Source of the DNA: Limimaricola variabilis
GTDB lineage: Bacteria > Pseudomonadota > Alphaproteobacteria > Rhodobacterales > Rhodobacteraceae
DNA: 64,000 nucleotides
Reading direction: 5' to 3'
NCBI RefSeq assembly: GCF_014195545.1
Contig: NZ_JACIBX010000002.1
Coordinates: 434,001-498,000 of the forward strand
Positions 36,168 through 46,219 of the stretch are shown one piece after another (within the stretch, counting starts at the first letter, position 1; each line of letters begins with the position of its first letter). The position numbers and the translations under genes are program-made. The notes below the pieces were generated by a model. The model had not been told where the DNA came from. It did not search any database and saw nothing but the letters and a program-made list of their open reading frames with translations.

Positions 36168-37052
36168 TCATTCGGCGGCGTGGCGTGCCTCGTCCCCGTC
36201 CTCGTCCGCGAGCTTGTTGGCGTAGAGCGTCCGGGTCGGGAAGGGGATCTCGATCCCGGCCTCGTCCAGCGCTTCCTTGACCCTGCGGGTGCAGTCGGTC
36301 TGGAACCCCCAGGCATCGGAGTTCGCACACCAGACGCGGACGGTGAAATCGACCGAGAAATCGCCAAGATTGCTCACCTGGATAAAGGGCTCGGGGTCCT
36401 TCATCGCGCGCGGGTCGGCCATGATCGTGTCCATGATGACCTTCTCGGCCTGGGCGAGGTTGGAGCCGTAGGAGACGCCGAACACCCATTGCACGCGCCG
36501 CGTCGGGTTGGCCGAGTAGCTGACGATGGTGTTGCCCCAGACCTGGCTGTTGGGGACGATGATCTGCAGATTCTGCAGATCCGCCAGTTCGATGTAGTTG
36601 AGCGAGATCGACTTTACCGTGCCCATCTGACCGTTGATGACGACGAAGTCACCGAGCTTGAAGGGCCGGAACAGCACGATCATCACGCCCGCCGCGACGT
36701 TCGACAGCGTGCCCTGCAGCGCGAGGCCGACGGCGAGACCGGCGGCACCGATGACGGCCACGACCGAGGTGGTCCGGACGCCCAGCGTGTTGAGCACGAT
36801 CAGCGCCGAGAAGCCCACCACCGCGTACCAGACGATGTTGGACAGGAAGTCGAACAGCGTCTGGTCGAGCTTGGAATGACGCGAGGCCAACCCCTTGATC
36901 CGGCGCGACAGCCAGCCGGCGATGACGAAGCCGGTGGTGAGCACGAAGAGCGCGCTCAGCGCCCCGCCCAGGATCGCGGTGAGGAATTCGAGCGTGAGCA
37001 GGCTGCCCACCGTGGTGCCAGACCACAGCTCGGTGTTGAGAAAATCTTGCAT
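36168..37052 (-). CDS. mscS: Small-conductance mechanosensitive channel, MscS family
   Basis: The 294-residue inner-membrane protein has three hydrophobic helices; the third has the Gly/Ala-rich pore pattern GAAGLAVGLALQGTLSNVAAG, broken here only by the 20-residue limit. The cytoplasmic beta/alpha domain follows with FVVINGQMGTVKSISL. Length matches E. coli MscS. It opens under membrane tension to release solutes. Its ATG overlaps the phhB stop by one base (TGATG), and it ends the run ridA-GDPD-COG3146-phhB-mscS. Confidence 0.92.
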   Translation of the reverse strand: MQDFLNTELWSGTTVGSLLTLEFLTAILGGALSALFVLTTGFVIAGWLSRRIKGLASRHSKLDQTLFDFLSNIVWYAVVGFSALIVLNTLGVRTTSVVAVIGAAGLAVGLALQGTLSNVAAGVMIVLFRPFKLGDFVVINGQMGTVKSISLNYIELADLQNLQIIVPNSQVWGNTIVSYSANPTRRVQWVFGVSYGSNLAQAEKVIMDTIMADPRAMKDPEPFIQVSNLGDFSVDFTVRVWCANSDAWGFQTDCTRRVKEALDEAGIEIPFPTRTLYANKLADEDGDEARHAAE

Positions 37053-37339
37053 CAGGTCTCCGCCAGCTTGTCCATCTTCGACGCGAGCTTCGCATCCAGC
37101 TCGGTCAGGCCGTCCGCATCATGGGTGGTGAGCGTGACGGTCACGGTGCGGTAGCTGTTGGACCATTCGGGATGATGATTCAACTTCTCGGCCCAGAGAG
37201 CGCAGCGAGTCATGAAGCCGAAAGCTTCAACAAAGCTTGAGAATCGAAACGTCTTGGTCACCGCGTCGCGGTCGGGCTCGGCCTGCCAGCCGGCGGCCTT
37301 GAGGGTCTTGCGCCCCGCCTCGTCGAGCCTCTCGGTCAT
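37052..37339 (-). CDS. phhB: Pterin-4a-carbinolamine dehydratase
   Basis: This 95-residue enzyme dehydrates 4a-hydroxytetrahydrobiopterin; it recycles the cofactor for aromatic hydroxylases and can also act in molybdopterin-related pathways. The motif is [17 protein letters not shown], with [18 protein letters not shown] before it. It overlaps both neighbours (ATGA upstream, TGATG downstream). No phenylalanine hydroxylase is in the window. Confidence 0.92.
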   Translation of the reverse strand: MTERLDEAGRKTLKAAGWQAEPDRDAVTKTFRFSSFVEAFGFMTRCALWAEKLNHHPEWSNSYRTVTVTLTTHDADGLTELDAKLASKMDKLAET

Positions 37340-38541
37340 TCCTGGTCCTCCATGCGTGTGCGCCGGAACGGCCCGTAGCCGGTCAGCACCTCGATCTCCT
37401 CGTCCACCGCGGCCCTCTCGGCCTCGAGATAGCGCGCCACCGCATCGCGAAAGCCCGCATCCGCGATCCAGTGCAGCGACTGCGTCGCCACCGGCAGGTA
37501 TCCACGCGCCAGCTTGTGCTCGCCCTGCGCGCCCGCCTCGACGCGGGGCAGCCCATGCGCGAGCGCCCAATCGATGGCGCGATAGTAGCATAGCTCGAAA
37601 TGCAGAAAGGGGTGATGTTCGAGCGCGCCCCAGTAACGGCCAAAGAGCGTGTCGCGCCCGATCAGGTTGAGCGCGCCGGCCACGGGGCGGTCCTCGTCCG
37701 AGGCCAGGATCAGCAGCATGTCGTCGCGCAGGGTCTCGTGCGCGATCTCGAAGAAGGCGCGGGTGAGGTAGGGCGATCCCCATTTGCGCCGCCCGGTATC
37801 CTGATAGAACGCCCAGACCGCGTCCCAGTGATGCGGCTTCAGATCGTCACCGGTCAGGTACTCGATGGTCAACCCAGCCGCCTGCGCGCCCTCACGCTCC
37901 TTGCGGATGGTCTTGCGCTTGCGCGAGCTGAGCGCGGCGAGAAAGCCCGCGAAATCGCCATAGCCCTCGTCGATCCAGTGGAACTGCTGGCCGGTGCGGC
38001 GCATCAGCCCCATCGCCTCGCCCGCCTCGGCTTCGGCCTCGGTGCAGAAGGTGGCGTGCAGGGAGGAGATCTCGTTGTTCGAGGCCAGCTGCACCGCGCC
38101 CTGCACCAGCGCCGCCATGCCGTCCCTCTCGAAGCCGGGGCGGGTCAGGAACCGCCGCCCCGTCACCGGGGTGAAGGGCACGGCGATCTGCAGCTTGGGA
38201 TAGTAGCGCCCGCCGGCGCGCTCATAGGCGTCGGCCCAGGCATGGTCGAAGACGTATTCGCCCTGGCTGTGCCCCTTGGCGTAGAGCGGGGCGCAGGCGA
38301 TCAGCTCGCCATCCCGCCGGGCCGCGAGGTAATGCGGCTGCCAGCCCGTGCCCGGCCCGACCGAGCCGCTCTGTTCGAGCGCCGAGAGGAAGCGGTGGGT
38401 GGTGAAGGGGTCGCGCGGGCGGCCGCCATGGGCAGCCTCGGGGGCGGCGCAGCCATCCCACTGGGCCGCGGGAATGTCGCGCAGGCTGGCATGGGCGGTG
38501 ATCTCGACCACCGCGCCGGGGTCCGTCTCTGTCTGGCTCAT
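37336..38541 (-). CDS. COG3146 (FemAB/GNAT-like) acyltransferase
   Basis: The 401-residue cytoplasmic protein belongs to the COG3146/DUF482 group of GNAT-related proteins: [26 protein letters not shown] in parts, [19 protein letters not shown], and [25 protein letters not shown] near the C-terminus. Members are called peptidoglycan-biosynthesis-like by distant similarity to FemAB, but no substrate is proven. It is coupled to phhB by an ATGA overlap and is 31 bases after the GDPD gene. Confidence 0.85.
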   Translation of the reverse strand: MSQTETDPGAVVEITAHASLRDIPAAQWDGCAAPEAAHGGRPRDPFTTHRFLSALEQSGSVGPGTGWQPHYLAARRDGELIACAPLYAKGHSQGEYVFDHAWADAYERAGGRYYPKLQIAVPFTPVTGRRFLTRPGFERDGMAALVQGAVQLASNNEISSLHATFCTEAEAEAGEAMGLMRRTGQQFHWIDEGYGDFAGFLAALSSRKRKTIRKEREGAQAAGLTIEYLTGDDLKPHHWDAVWAFYQDTGRRKWGSPYLTRAFFEIAHETLRDDMLLILASDEDRPVAGALNLIGRDTLFGRYWGALEHHPFLHFELCYYRAIDWALAHGLPRVEAGAQGEHKLARGYLPVATQSLHWIADAGFRDAVARYLEAERAAVDEEIEVLTGYGPFRRTRMEDQE

Positions 38542-38572
38542 GGCGGCAGAGTTGGGCCCGGCGCGGCCGGGG

Positions 38573-39349
38573 TCAAGCGGCGGCTGGCCCCGGCAGGTAG
38601 CCTTCGAAGGTCACGTTGTCGGCAACGCGTCGCGCCGCTGTCTCGGCCTCGGGCGAGCGGACGGTCCAGCACAGGATCTTGGCGCCCTGCGCCTTGAGTT
38701 CCGCGATGCGCGGCGTGTCCAGATCACCCGCGTCGTGGCTGACGAAGCTGGCGCCGAGATTGTCGAAATCGGGAATCCCGCGCAGCCGGTCGGCGAGGCG
38801 CGGGGGCAGGTCGGGCCAGTCGGCCGGATCGAAGTCGCAGGTGACGAGACCGCGCGGCAGTTCCGGGGCGAGGCGGGCCATCTCAGAGACCGAATGCGGG
38901 TTGAACGACATCACTGCGACCGGACCCGCATAGCCGTCGAGCGCGCGGGCGGCGGCGGCCTCGACCGCGCCGACATTGGGGCCGAGCGTGTCGTCGTGGT
39001 CCTTGATCTCGATCAGCAGCGGCACCCGGCCCGCGACGAGGTTGAGCACCTCGCCCAAGCTCGGGATCCGGTCGTCGCTGCCGGACAACCCGATGCCGCG
39101 CAGCGCCTCGGCATTGCGCGCCACCACCGGGCCGACCTCACCTGTCAGCCGCTCCAGCGTCTGGTCGTGGAAGACCACCGCCTCGCCGTCGGCGGAGCTG
39201 CGGATGTCGATCTCGATGCCATAGCCCGCCTCGATCGCGGCGCGCACCGCCGAGAGCGAATTCTCGGGGCGGCCCGCGCCGTGCAGGCCGCGATGCGCGA
39301 TCGGGCGATCGAGGAAGGCTGCCGGCAGGGCGGGGACGGGCCGGCTCAT
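38573..39349 (-). CDS. ugpQ: Glycerophosphodiester phosphodiesterase
   Basis: This enzyme cleaves glycerophosphodiesters to glycerol-3-phosphate and an alcohol. The 258-residue single domain has the metal and catalytic motifs IAHRGLHG, RPENSLSAVRAAI, GIEIDIRSS, VVFHDQTLERLTG, and SFNPHSV near the end. No signal peptide, so it is cytoplasmic. The start overlaps the ridA stop (ATGA). The symbol is by domain and length; ugp transport genes are absent here. Confidence 0.88.
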   Translation of the reverse strand: MSRPVPALPAAFLDRPIAHRGLHGAGRPENSLSAVRAAIEAGYGIEIDIRSSADGEAVVFHDQTLERLTGEVGPVVARNAEALRGIGLSGSDDRIPSLGEVLNLVAGRVPLLIEIKDHDDTLGPNVGAVEAAAARALDGYAGPVAVMSFNPHSVSEMARLAPELPRGLVTCDFDPADWPDLPPRLADRLRGIPDFDNLGASFVSHDAGDLDTPRIAELKAQGAKILCWTVRSPEAETAARRVADNVTFEGYLPGPAAA

Positions 39350-39816
39350 GCGAGCGCGAAGACGGCCTCGATCTCGACCGCCACGCCCAGCGGCAGCGCC
39401 GCGACACCGACCGCCGAGCGCGCGTGCCGCCCGGCCTCGCCCAAAAGCTCGACCATCAGGTCGGAGGCGCCGTTGATCACCTTGGGCTGCTCGGTATAGC
39501 CGGGCTCCGAGGCCACGAAGCCGGTGAGCTTCACCAGCCGCGCGATCCGGCCGAGATCGCCGTCGCAGGCGGCGCGGGCCTGGGCCAGAATGCTGAGCGC
39601 GCAGGCGCGCGCGGCGGCGGCACCCGCCTCGGTGTCCATGTTCTCGCCCAGCCGTCCGGTGATCAGCCCGTCCGGCCCGGCCGAAATCTGTCCCGACACG
39701 TAAAGCAGCCCGTCATGGATCACGAAGGGTTCGTAGTTGGCCGCCGGCTTCGGCGCCTCGGGAAGTGTCAGCCCCAGCCGTGCCAGCCCGTCTTCGATCT
39801 TCTTCGTATCCAGCAT
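39346..39816 (-). CDS. RidA-family enamine/imine deaminase
   Basis: The 156-residue protein is of the longer RidA/YjgH-like type (about 150 residues): PAANYEPFVIHDGLLYVSGQ, AAAARACALSILAQAR, and VGVAALPLGVAVEIEAVFAL at the C-terminus. Canonical RidA hydrolyses reactive enamines from PLP enzymes; the Arg of that active site is not clear here, so activity is uncertain. It is first in the run toward mscS. Confidence 0.88.
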   Translation of the reverse strand: MLDTKKIEDGLARLGLTLPEAPKPAANYEPFVIHDGLLYVSGQISAGPDGLITGRLGENMDTEAGAAAARACALSILAQARAACDGDLGRIARLVKLTGFVASEPGYTEQPKVINGASDLMVELLGEAGRHARSAVGVAALPLGVAVEIEAVFALA

Positions 39817-39883
39817 GTCCGTCCCCTTAGACTGTTTGCGCGCAAGCTACCCTGCGCGCGCTGGGGGGGCAACGCCGGGGGCT

Positions 39884-41203
39884 TCAGCCCTCGCGGAAGG
39901 CGCGGGCGAAGTAGTCCGAGAGCGGTTTCACGAAATAGGCCAGCGGGGTGCGGTCGCTGGTCCGGATGAACGCCTCGACCGGCATGCCGGGGATCAGCCG
40001 CATATCCGCGGGCAGCTTTTCGATCTCGCCTTCGGTAAGGCGGATTTCGGCGCGGTAGAAGGAAACCGCGCGGCCCTCATCCTCGAAGGCGTCGGCCGAG
40101 ATCTGCACCACCTCGCCGGTCAGTTCCGGGGTGCGGCGCTGGTCGAAAGCCGGCAGTCGCAGGACCACCTCCTGCCCGAGATGCAGCTGGTCGATATCGG
40201 TCGGCTGCACTTGGGTCGCGATCACCAGGGGCCGATCCTGCGGCACGATGTATAGCACGGGCTCGGCCGGGCGGATTACCGAGCGCGGCGTGAACACCGT
40301 GAGCCCGTAGACGATGCCGCTCACCGGAGCGCGGATATCGAGCCGGTCGAGCTGTGTCAGCAGGGAGCGGCGACGGTTCGACAGCTCGATTTCGTTGAAC
40401 TGCAGGTCGCGCAGCTGGCTGATCGCCTCCTGCCGGCGCGAGGAGGCGAGCTTGAGAATCTCGATCTCGATCTCGGAGATGCGGCCGCCGGCCTGGGCCT
40501 TGCTGGCCTTCAGCTCGCCCACACGGCCGAGCAGGTTGGCCTGCTCGCGCTGCAGCGTCAGCACCCGCGTCGCCTGGGCCAGCCCGCGATCGAGCAGGGA
40601 TTGCTGGTCGCCTAACTCTTCCTCGATCAGCTCGAGCTGCCGTGCCGTGGCCTCCTCCTGCGCTTCGATGCCGACGATCTGGTCGGCGATCTGTTCGCGC
40701 TGGCGGGCCAGCTGCTCGGCCTGCTGCGCTTCGCTTTCGAGGAGCGCCTCGATCAGCCGCTGCTGGCCCTCCATCAGCTCGGGCGCGACCTCGTTGTCGG
40801 TCTCAAGCAGCAGTTCCGGGAATTCGAGTTCCTCGCGGCCGTCGCGTTCGGCCTCGAGCCGGGCCCGACGCGCGAGAACTTCGAGAAGCTGGCCCTCGAC
40901 CACCGCGAGCTCGCTGCGCAGCTGCTCCGGGTCGAGCTTGATCAGCAGCTGCCCGGCCTCGACCTCGTCACCCTCGTCGACGAGGATTTCCGCGACCACG
41001 CCGCCATCGGGGTGCTGCACGACCTGCCGGTTGCTCTCGACTTCGATCCGTCCCGAGGCGACCACGGCGCCTGAGATGTTGCTCAGCGCGGCCCAGCTGC
41101 CGAAGCCGCCGAGCAGCACGGCCAGCGCAAGAAAGCCGGCGACCAGAGGTCGCGCCGCGGACCACAGCGAAGGGGCGTCTGCGGGAGAGGTGGGTTTGCG
41201 CAT
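39884..41203 (-). CDS. Type I secretion membrane-fusion adaptor (HlyD/PrtE type)
   Basis: The 439-residue product has one N-terminal transmembrane helix (about 20-42), a biotinyl-lipoyl-like segment [30 protein letters not shown], written here only as its two ends VQHPDGG and LLIKLD, a long coiled coil (about 100-270), and the HlyD end [20 protein letters not shown]. It links the inner-membrane ABC exporter to a TolC channel. Its ATG overlaps the ABC gene stop by one base (TGATG). No tolC or RTX substrate gene lies in the window. Confidence 0.92.
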   Translation of the reverse strand: MRKPTSPADAPSLWSAARPLVAGFLALAVLLGGFGSWAALSNISGAVVASGRIEVESNRQVVQHPDGGVVAEILVDEGDEVEAGQLLIKLDPEQLRSELAVVEGQLLEVLARRARLEAERDGREELEFPELLLETDNEVAPELMEGQQRLIEALLESEAQQAEQLARQREQIADQIVGIEAQEEATARQLELIEEELGDQQSLLDRGLAQATRVLTLQREQANLLGRVGELKASKAQAGGRISEIEIEILKLASSRRQEAISQLRDLQFNEIELSNRRRSLLTQLDRLDIRAPVSGIVYGLTVFTPRSVIRPAEPVLYIVPQDRPLVIATQVQPTDIDQLHLGQEVVLRLPAFDQRRTPELTGEVVQISADAFEDEGRAVSFYRAEIRLTEGEIEKLPADMRLIPGMPVEAFIRTSDRTPLAYFVKPLSDYFARAFREG

Positions 41204-42942
41204 CAGGACACGCCTCCGCCCTTGCCGCCGGTGGCGGCGATCTCACGGTGGTTCTGCACGGTTTCGCGCAGCACCTCGTCCTTGGGACCGAAGGCGCGTC
41301 TGCCGCCATTCTCGATCATCAGGATCAGGTCGCACTCGGCGATCGCGGCGGGGCGGTGCGCCATGATCAGCACGCATTTCCCGGCCGCCTTGGCATCCCG
41401 GATCGCCTGGTTGAGCGCCATGCTGCCGGAGTTGTCGAGGTTCGAGTTAGGCTCGTCGAGCACCAGCATGACCGGATCGCCATAGAGCGCGCGCGCCAGG
41501 CCGATCCGCTGGATCTGTCCGCCAGAGAGGCGGCCGCCCTTGGAGGAGACCAGCGTATCGTAGCCGTCGGGCAGCTTGAGGATCATCTCATGCGCGGCGG
41601 CGGCCTTGGCGGCGCGGACCACTTCGGCGTCGTCGGGCGACAGCGACATGCGGGCGATGTTTTCCTTGATGGTGCCGTCGAACAGCGTGACCTGCTGCGG
41701 CAGATAGCCGACATAGCTGCCCAGCACGTCGGGATCGTACTGGTCGAGGCTGGCGCCATCGAGGCGGATCTTGCCCGCCGCCGGGCGCCACAGGCCGGTC
41801 ACGGCGCGCGCCAGCGTCGACTTGCCGGCGCCGGACGGGCCGATCACGCCGACCGCCTGGCCGGGCTCGAGCCGGAAGCTGACCATGCGCAGCGCAGCCT
41901 GGCTCTCGCCCGGGGGCAGCACGGTGACCTGCTCGCAGCTCAGCCGGGCCTTGGGGCGGGGCAGGGCCGTGCGCGGCTCGTCGGGGCGGACCTCGCCCAG
42001 AAGCACCGCCAGCCGGGACCAGCCCTCGCGGGCGCGCTGGAAGGAGGGCCACTGGTTGACGATCATCTCGACCGGGGCCAGCGCCCGGCCGAGCAGGATC
42101 GAACCGGCAATCATTGCGCCAGGCGACATCAGCCCTTGCAGCACCAGATAGGCGCCGAGGCCGAGCATCGCCGATTGCAGCAGCAGCCGGAACGCCTTGA
42201 TCACCGCCGAGAAGCCGCCGCCGGTGTCGGTCGCGCCGATCGAGGCCACGAGCGAGCGTGCGCGGGCCTCATTCCAGCGGCCGAAGGAGGCGCCACGCAT
42301 CCCCAGCGCCTGCACCATGTCAGCGTCCTGGCGGATCTGGTTGCCGAGCTGCTCGGATCGGAAGCTGGTGGCGTTCGATTCCTCGAGCTGCTTGCGGCTC
42401 ATCATCTGGTTGGCCAAGGCCAGGATGATCAGCACCACCGCGCCGCCCAAGCCCAAGAAGCCCAGCATCGGGTGGAACAGGAAGATGCCGAAGAAGAACA
42501 CCGGCGCGAAGGGCAGGTCGAAGCTGGCCATCAGCGCCGGCGAAGCGAGCAGCCGCTGCACCGATTCGAGATCGCGCTGGGCGGTCGCCGCCTCGGCCCG
42601 GGCCCGGTTGCCGGTGCTGGCATTGAGCGCGGCGGCGAAGACCCGCGCGTCAAGCCGCGCCTGGAACCGCGCCGCGATCCGGCTCATCACCCGGCCGCGC
42701 ACCATGTCGAGCAGGCCCATCATTGCATAGAGGAAGGCCACGAGGATCGACAGGGCGACCAGCGTCGCGATCGAGCGCGATCCCAGCACCCGGTCGTAGA
42801 CATTCATCATGTAGAGCGGGCCGGTCAGCATCAGTAGGTTGACGATCAGGCTGAAGATACCCACTGCCCAGAACAAGGCGCGGCTCTCGGACCGCGCCGC
42901 GCGCAGCTCGGCCGCGCCCAACGATTTCGCGTCTCGCATCAT
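41203..42942 (-). CDS. Type I secretion system ABC permease/ATPase (PrtD type)
   Basis: The 579-residue exporter half-transporter has a six-helix membrane domain (about 25-320) and an ATPase domain with Walker A GPSGAGKS (about 366-373), Q-loop PQQVTLF, signature LSGGQIQR and Walker [13 protein letters not shown]. It lacks the N-terminal peptidase-like C39 domain of HlyB, as in PrtD/RssB-type systems. Start is the first of two tandem ATGs (42942, 42939), with GAGGCG before it. An inverted repeat lies 25 bases upstream. Confidence 0.92.
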   Translation of the reverse strand: MMRDAKSLGAAELRAARSESRALFWAVGIFSLIVNLLMLTGPLYMMNVYDRVLGSRSIATLVALSILVAFLYAMMGLLDMVRGRVMSRIAARFQARLDARVFAAALNASTGNRARAEAATAQRDLESVQRLLASPALMASFDLPFAPVFFFGIFLFHPMLGFLGLGGAVVLIILALANQMMSRKQLEESNATSFRSEQLGNQIRQDADMVQALGMRGASFGRWNEARARSLVASIGATDTGGGFSAVIKAFRLLLQSAMLGLGAYLVLQGLMSPGAMIAGSILLGRALAPVEMIVNQWPSFQRAREGWSRLAVLLGEVRPDEPRTALPRPKARLSCEQVTVLPPGESQAALRMVSFRLEPGQAVGVIGPSGAGKSTLARAVTGLWRPAAGKIRLDGASLDQYDPDVLGSYVGYLPQQVTLFDGTIKENIARMSLSPDDAEVVRAAKAAAAHEMILKLPDGYDTLVSSKGGRLSGGQIQRIGLARALYGDPVMLVLDEPNSNLDNSGSMALNQAIRDAKAAGKCVLIMAHRPAAIAECDLILMIENGGRRAFGPKDEVLRETVQNHREIAATGGKGGGVS

Positions 42943-42966
42943 TCGCCTCGCTCTTGTCCAGTGCGG

Positions 42967-43000
42967 ATGGCAGCGCCGGACCGGTCCCGGCCGCTGCCAT
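42967..43000. repeat. 34-base inverted repeat upstream of the type I secretion operon
   Basis: ATGGCAGC (42967-42974) and GCTGCCAT (42993-43000) pair perfectly, with inner GCCGG and CCGGC also pairing around a short core. It is 25 bases before the ABC gene start in the 163-base divergent gap; it could be an operator or an mRNA leader hairpin. The remainder of the gap shows nothing clear. Confidence 0.5.
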
Positions 43001-43105
43001 GTTCTACTGCAATCGCCCTGCTCTGAACAGTTGCCGTCACCGTCTCGTGTCCTTGGTGGCGGCGGATCGCTGGACCGGAACGCCACGGCCGCTAACTTAG
43101 CGGGT

Positions 43106-43771
43106 ATGACTTTGCGAATCATGAATATCCCGGCGATCTGGGGACTGGCGGCGTTGGCCGCGGGGGCGGCCTCGGCCACGCCCTATGACGGCACCTACCG
43201 AGTCAGCGGCGATGCGGACTGTTCCGCGATCGGCGAGGACGGGGGCGCGCTGCGGATCACGGACGGGCTGTTCGAGGGAGTCGACAGCCAGTGCCAGATG
43301 ACCAATCCGGTCGACGTGGTCGACATGGATGCCACGCTCTACACCATGACATGCAGCGCCGGTGACACCAGCTGGACCGAGCGGGCGCTGCTGATGACGG
43401 CGGCCGAGGATGGCGGGCTGATCATGCTGTGGAACGGCTATGCCTTCCGCTACGAGCGCTGCGAACCGGGCGAGGAGGACGGCGATGAGCCCGGCTTCAC
43501 CGAGATCGAGGCCGGCGACGCCGAGGCCGAGACCGGCCTGCCGCCGCCGCGCATCATCCTGCCGCGGGTGATCCTGCCGGAGGAGACGGCGCCCGACGAC
43601 AAGGAGGAGACGTCTGCCTCGGAAGAGGTGGAAGAGGAGAGCGCCGAGGAAGCGGCCACCGAGCCCGACGAGGCGACGGATGATGAAGACGTGCCTGACA
43701 CGGATGCGGAGGAGGGCGCCGCCGATGCCGCCCCCGAGGACGGGGACGGCAGCGACGAGGAGCCGGGCTAA
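43106..43771 (+). CDS. Exported protein with long acidic C-terminal tail
   Basis: The 221-residue product has a signal peptide (cleavage near ASA/TPYDG, residue about 25) and a compact domain of about 95 residues with four Cys (GDADCSAIG, DSQCQMTN, TMTCSAGD, YERCEPG). A conserved-looking core, WTERALLM and MLWNGYAFRY, is followed by a tail of some 100 residues rich in Glu, Asp, Ala and Pro. I do not recognise a named family. The ATG at 43106 is preferred; an in-frame ATG at 43121 would still leave a signal peptide. It is divergent from the secretion genes; the Sec signal argues against it being their cargo. Confidence 0.7.
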   Translation: MTLRIMNIPAIWGLAALAAGAASATPYDGTYRVSGDADCSAIGEDGGALRITDGLFEGVDSQCQMTNPVDVVDMDATLYTMTCSAGDTSWTERALLMTAAEDGGLIMLWNGYAFRYERCEPGEEDGDEPGFTEIEAGDAEAETGLPPPRIILPRVILPEETAPDDKEETSASEEVEEESAEEAATEPDEATDDEDVPDTDAEEGAADAAPEDGDGSDEEPG

Positions 43772-43774
43772 GGC

Positions 43775-46096
43775 TCAGTTGGTCGCGGCGCCGAGGATCG
43801 AGTTCAGCACGTCGAGGATGACCCGCTCGCGATCCGGCTGCTGCTGGGCGGGCTGCGCCTGCTGTTGCTGCGCCGGTTCGGGCTGGCCCAGCATCTCGCG
43901 CAGGATCCGGTCGGTCTCGGGGTCGCTGGCCTGACCGCCCGAGGGCGAGACGTTCTCGCTTCCGGCGATCGCCTCCGGGGCCTGCGACGGCTCGGGGACG
44001 CGCATCGGCAGCGGCTTGACCGGCTGGCCCTCGAGCACCCGCACCATGGTCTCGCGCCAGATGGTGGCGGGCAGGCCGCCCCCGGTGACGCCCGATAGCG
44101 GCCGATTGTCGTCGTAGCCCATCCAGACGCCGGCGACGTAATCGCCCGCGAAGCCCACGAACCAGGCGTCGCGCGCGCCTTGCGTGGTGCCGGTCTTGCC
44201 GGCCACTTCCCAGCCATCGATCTGGGCACGGCTGCCGGTGCCCTCGGCGACGACGCGGCTCATCATCCAGGTCAGCTTCTCGGCGGCGTCCTGGCTGATG
44301 ACCCGTTCGCCGATGCCGCCACCGGTGCCCATCAGCGGCGTGTCGTCGCCCTTGAGCTTGAGTTCCAGCAGCCCGTAGGGCGTCACCGAGGAGCCGCCGT
44401 TGAGGATGCCCGCATAGGCGCCGGTCATCTCCAGCAGCGTGCTCTCCGACACGCCGAGCGCCAGCGCCGGCCCGGCGGCGAGATCGCTGTCGATGCCGAA
44501 CATCGAGGCCACGGTGCGCACGTTCTCGCGGCCGACCTGCTCGGAGACCTTCACCGCCGGGATGTTGCGGCTTTCGGCCAGGGCCTCGGTCAGGGTGACC
44601 ATGCCGTCATACTTGCGGTCGTAGTTCTCGGGCGACCAGGCCCCCGAGCCGGGGATGTTCATGGTCAGCGGGCTGTCATCGACGAGGTCGTAGGGCTGCA
44701 TGCCCAGATCGAGCGCCGCGGCATAGATGAACGGCTTGAAGGAGGAGCCGGTCTGGCGCAGCGCCTGAGTGGCGCGGTTGAAGGCGCCGGACGCCTTGAC
44801 GTTGCGCCCGCCGACCATGGCGCGCACCGCGCCGTCGGCGCTCATCACCACGATCGCGGCCTGCGCCTCGGAGCCGGGGCTCACCCGTTCCTCGAACACT
44901 TGCAGCAGCGCCTTTTCGGCCGCGGTCTGGATCCGCGGATCGAGGGTGGTGCGGATCACCACGTCCTCGGTGGTGTCGCGGGTGAAGAACTCGGGGCCGG
45001 TATCCATCACCCAGTCGGCGAAATAGCCGCCCTGGTCCTGCTGGGCCGTGGCGGAGAGCGTAGCGGGGTTGGCCCGCGCGGCCTCGGCCTCGGCCGCCGA
45101 GAGATAGCCTTGGTCCTGCATCAGCCCGACGATGACGCTGGCGCGGCCCTGGCTGCGCGACAGGTTGTTGGTCGGCGCATAGGTGGTCGGCGCCTTGAGA
45201 AGCCCCGCCAGCATCGCCGCCTCGGCCGGGTTCACCTGTGCCGCCGGCTTGCCGAAATAGCGCTGCGAGGCGGCCTCGAAGCCGCGCGTGCCGGCACCGA
45301 GATAGGCACGGTTGAGATAGATGGTGAGGATCTCGTCCTTGGAGTAGCGGGCCTCCATCGCCATCGCGTAGACCGCTTCCTGCACCTTTCGCCACAGCGT
45401 GGTGCGCCGGCAGTCGGCCTCGTATTCGCTCTCGTTCTTCCAGACAGAGGCGTCGAAGGGCTTGCCGAGGCACAACAGCTTGGCGGTCTGCTGGGTGATG
45501 GTGGAGCCGCCATTGCCCGAAAGCGGGCCGCGGCCTTCGCTCAGGTTGATACGCACCGCCGAGGCGATGCCCTGCGGGTCGATACCGGGGTGCCACCAGA
45601 AGCGGCGGTCCTCGGTCGCGACCACGGCGTTGCGCAGATGCGGGCTGATCGTGTCGGCGGTGATCATGCCGCCGAACTGGTCGCCGCGCCAAGCGAAGGT
45701 CGCGCCGTCGCGGTCGAGCATCGTCACCGAGCCGCGGGCCCGGCCATCGACCAGATCAGTCACCGGCGGCAGCTGTGCCGCGTAATAGGCGACGCCCAGA
45801 CCCACCACCAGCGTCAGCGCCAGCGCCATGCGCCAGCCGATGCCCCAGACCACCCGCATCACGAAGCGCAGCAGCCCCGAGACCAGCGCCGCAACGAAGC
45901 CCAGTGGGCCGCGCGGCTGGCGCGGTTCACGCGGCTTGCGGGCACGGGCGGCACGGCGCGAAGCGGGCTTGGCGGTGGCGCGCGCCTTTGGCTTGCCGCC
46001 ATCACCCCTGCCGCCGCCATTACCGCCGTTACCGCCACTGCCGCCGTAGCGCCGCTCCGCGGTGAGGGGCGGTTTTCTGCCGTTGCTCGCGCTCAT
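43775..46096 (-). CDS. Penicillin-binding protein 1A-type transglycosylase/transpeptidase
   Basis: A bifunctional class A PBP of 773 residues that polymerises and cross-links peptidoglycan in the periplasm. A Gly/Asn- and Arg/Lys/Ala-rich cytoplasmic tail (1-65) precedes one transmembrane helix (about 75-100). The glycosyltransferase site is VATEDRRFWWHPGID, and the transpeptidase motifs are SSFK (TGSSFKPF), SRN and KTGTT. The C-terminus is Gln/Pro-rich. Start at 46096 excludes an upstream leader without features. It ends three bases from the acidic exported protein gene. Confidence 0.93.
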   Translation of the reverse strand: MSASNGRKPPLTAERRYGGSGGNGGNGGGRGDGGKPKARATAKPASRRAARARKPREPRQPRGPLGFVAALVSGLLRFVMRVVWGIGWRMALALTLVVGLGVAYYAAQLPPVTDLVDGRARGSVTMLDRDGATFAWRGDQFGGMITADTISPHLRNAVVATEDRRFWWHPGIDPQGIASAVRINLSEGRGPLSGNGGSTITQQTAKLLCLGKPFDASVWKNESEYEADCRRTTLWRKVQEAVYAMAMEARYSKDEILTIYLNRAYLGAGTRGFEAASQRYFGKPAAQVNPAEAAMLAGLLKAPTTYAPTNNLSRSQGRASVIVGLMQDQGYLSAAEAEAARANPATLSATAQQDQGGYFADWVMDTGPEFFTRDTTEDVVIRTTLDPRIQTAAEKALLQVFEERVSPGSEAQAAIVVMSADGAVRAMVGGRNVKASGAFNRATQALRQTGSSFKPFIYAAALDLGMQPYDLVDDSPLTMNIPGSGAWSPENYDRKYDGMVTLTEALAESRNIPAVKVSEQVGRENVRTVASMFGIDSDLAAGPALALGVSESTLLEMTGAYAGILNGGSSVTPYGLLELKLKGDDTPLMGTGGGIGERVISQDAAEKLTWMMSRVVAEGTGSRAQIDGWEVAGKTGTTQGARDAWFVGFAGDYVAGVWMGYDDNRPLSGVTGGGLPATIWRETMVRVLEGQPVKPLPMRVPEPSQAPEAIAGSENVSPSGGQASDPETDRILREMLGQPEPAQQQQAQPAQQQPDRERVILDVLNSILGAATN

Positions 46097-46219
46097 CTGA
46101 CGATGCCTGTCCGTTATGATTGTCGGCCAGCATAGCTGCATCGCAGCGGAATGTTGAGCGGCGGGGATTCCTCCTGTCGGCATTTTTACGCCGCACATGA
46201 ATCGGGCATCCCGACCTCT

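Noticed and set aside
42650-43000. A 116-codon frame starting inside the inverted repeat upstream of the ABC gene
   Set aside because: It is out of frame with the clear ABC exporter start, lacks conserved features and overlaps the transporter's N-terminal membrane domain.
43106-43771. Acidic exported protein as substrate of the neighbouring type I secretion system
   Set aside because: It has an N-terminal Sec signal and no RTX nonapeptides or C-terminal secretion signal pattern; type I substrates normally lack a cleaved N-terminal signal.
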